Assembly: GCA_003225515.1 (NCBI GenBank)
Contig: QIAK01000227.1
Span: 9,333 to 23,051 of the forward strand
Length of the DNA: 13,719 bases
Direction of reading: 5' to 3'
Source of the DNA: Acidobacteriota bacterium
Lineage (GTDB): Bacteria > Acidobacteriota > Terriglobia > Terriglobales > Acidobacteriaceae
Shown in pieces: positions 12,850-13,719 of this stretch. The notes below the pieces were generated by a model, which saw nothing but the letters and a program-made list of their open reading frames with translations, was not told the DNA's origin and made no database searches. Position 1 is the first letter of the stretch, and each line of letters begins with the position of its first letter. The translations under genes and the position numbers were made by a program.

Positions 12850-13719
12850 CAGCGGTCCACCTCGCCGAGAACAATATCCAGCGTACCGATCACGGCGATC
12901 ACGTCTGCAACCAATTGTCCTCGGCACATCACATCGAGGGCCTGAAGATTCACAAAGCTTGGCGGGCGCACGCGGATGCGGTAAGGCTGCGTGGAGCCGT
13001 CGCTGACGATGAAGTACCCGAGCTCGCCTTTGGGGGCTTCGATAGAGTGATAGATTTCGCCGACGGGAGGCTTCATGACTTTGGGGACTTTCGCCATGAC
13101 AGGGCCTTCGGGAATACTGTCGACCGCCTGCTCGATGATTCGCAGCGACTGGCGGAACTCGGCCATGCGCACAAGGTATCGGTCGTAGGTGTCCCCGTTT
13201 TCGCCGGTGGGAATGTCGAAGTCGAAATTTTTGTAGTTGGCGTAGGGCTGGGCTTTGCGGATGTCCCACTTGACTCCGCTGGCGCGGAGGACAGGGCCGG
13301 TCACGCCGAGCGCGATGCAATCTTTGCCGGAGATAATCCCAACACCCTTGGTGCGTTCGAGCCAGATGCGGTTGGTGGTGAGGAGTTCTTCGTATTCGTC
13401 GATCTTTGGCTTGACGAACTTGACGAAGTTCTTCACCTCTTTTTCGAATCCTTCGTACGTTTCGTATTGCAGGCCGCCGATGCGGAAGGCATGAGTGGTG
13501 AGGCGTGCACCGCAATATTTTTCGAAGATTTTGAGAATCTCTTCGCGGTCGCGGAAGGTATAGAAGAGGGGAGTAATTGCGCCGATGTCAAGAGCGTGGG
13601 TGCCGAGCCAGAGCTGGTGGCTGGCCATGCGATTCAGTTCAGTGAGGATGACGCGCACGTACTGGGCGCGAGGAGGGGCTTCGACGTTGAGAAGTTTTTC
13701 TACGGCTTCACAATATCCC
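12849..13719 (-). CDS. nuoD: NADH-quinone oxidoreductase subunit D (5' end outside window)
   Basis: The C-terminal 289 or so residues of the 49-kDa-type peripheral subunit that helps form the quinone site. The frame stays open to the window edge; the GTG at 13658 is internal, since residues before it (YCEAVEKLLNVEAPPRAQY) are NuoD sequence. Motifs include LTELNRMASHQLWLGTHALD, GARLTTHAFRIGGLQYETYE, RTKGVGIISGKDCIALGVTG with PVLRASGVKWDIRK after it, and GDTYDRYLVRMAEFRQSLRI. The C-terminus (GELGYFIVSDGSTQPYRIRV to IDGVLGEVDR-type ending ...LDIVLGEVDR) is the normal end of the family. Whether the N-terminus is fused to NuoC cannot be seen. It is followed directly by nuoH, without nuoE, nuoF or nuoG. 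Confidence 0.96.
   Translation of the reverse strand, partial: GYCEAVEKLLNVEAPPRAQYVRVILTELNRMASHQLWLGTHALDIGAITPLFYTFRDREEILKIFEKYCGARLTTHAFRIGGLQYETYEGFEKEVKNFVKFVKPKIDEYEELLTTNRIWLERTKGVGIISGKDCIALGVTGPVLRASGVKWDIRKAQPYANYKNFDFDIPTGENGDTYDRYLVRMAEFRQSLRIIEQAVDSIPEGPVMAKVPKVMKPPVGEIYHSIEAPKGELGYFIVSDGSTQPYRIRVRPPSFVNLQALDVMCRGQLVADVIAVIGTLDIVLGEVDR

Noticed and set aside
12850..13515. N-terminal extension of more than 220 residues on nuoH
   Set aside because: This stretch is nuoD read in another frame. NuoH similarity and a good AGGTGG site begin at 12849.

Overview
The window looks like chromosomal DNA of an acidobacterium, probably of the Terriglobia (Koribacter/Acidobacteriaceae-like). 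This is an inference from protein style, moderately high GC, the split ATP synthase locus and the dispersed palindromes. No rRNA, tRNA, IS element, prophage or CRISPR is visible. One gene lies on the + strand at the left end; everything else is on the - strand and reads right to left.

Right to centre (13719 down to 4925): the membrane-arm part of a complex I (NADH:quinone oxidoreductase, Nuo) operon, in the order nuoD (5' end outside the window), nuoH, nuoJ, nuoK, nuoL, nuoM, nuoN. nuoD/nuoH and nuoH/nuoJ overlap at start and stop, so no nuoE, nuoF, nuoG or nuoI lies between them. Three junctions are not tight. nuoJ-nuoK is filled with a mosaic of REP-like palindromes. nuoK-nuoL and nuoL-nuoM are each filled by a hairpin built from degenerate 7-base units (AGCTNNN). 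As sequenced, nuoL has a one-base frameshift and no ATG at its family-typical N-terminus.

Centre (4845 to 3757): a Tat-signal aldo/keto reductase with an intact catalytic tetrad. Left of it (3681 to 1813): the membrane-sector genes of an F-type ATP synthase, atpZ, atpI, atpB (subunit a) and atpE (subunit c). The F1 genes and atpF/atpH do not follow. The cluster ends at a bidirectional terminator facing the + strand gene. As sequenced, atpB is broken by a frameshift at a point where about 12 family-typical residues are missing. Subunit c carries a Q...ES...Y ion-site pattern like that of Na+-binding c-rings.

Left end (1-1713, + strand): the 3' part of a large protein with helical/HEAT-like repeats and a C-terminal PilZ-like (c-di-GMP) domain.

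Functionally, the window joins the proton-pumping arm of complex I to the ion-conducting sector of ATP synthase. I see no clearly new enzyme system. The most unusual points are the heptad-repeat hairpins flanking nuoL, the absent nuoI, and two disruptions that both hit ion-translocating subunits. Those disruptions may be assembly errors.
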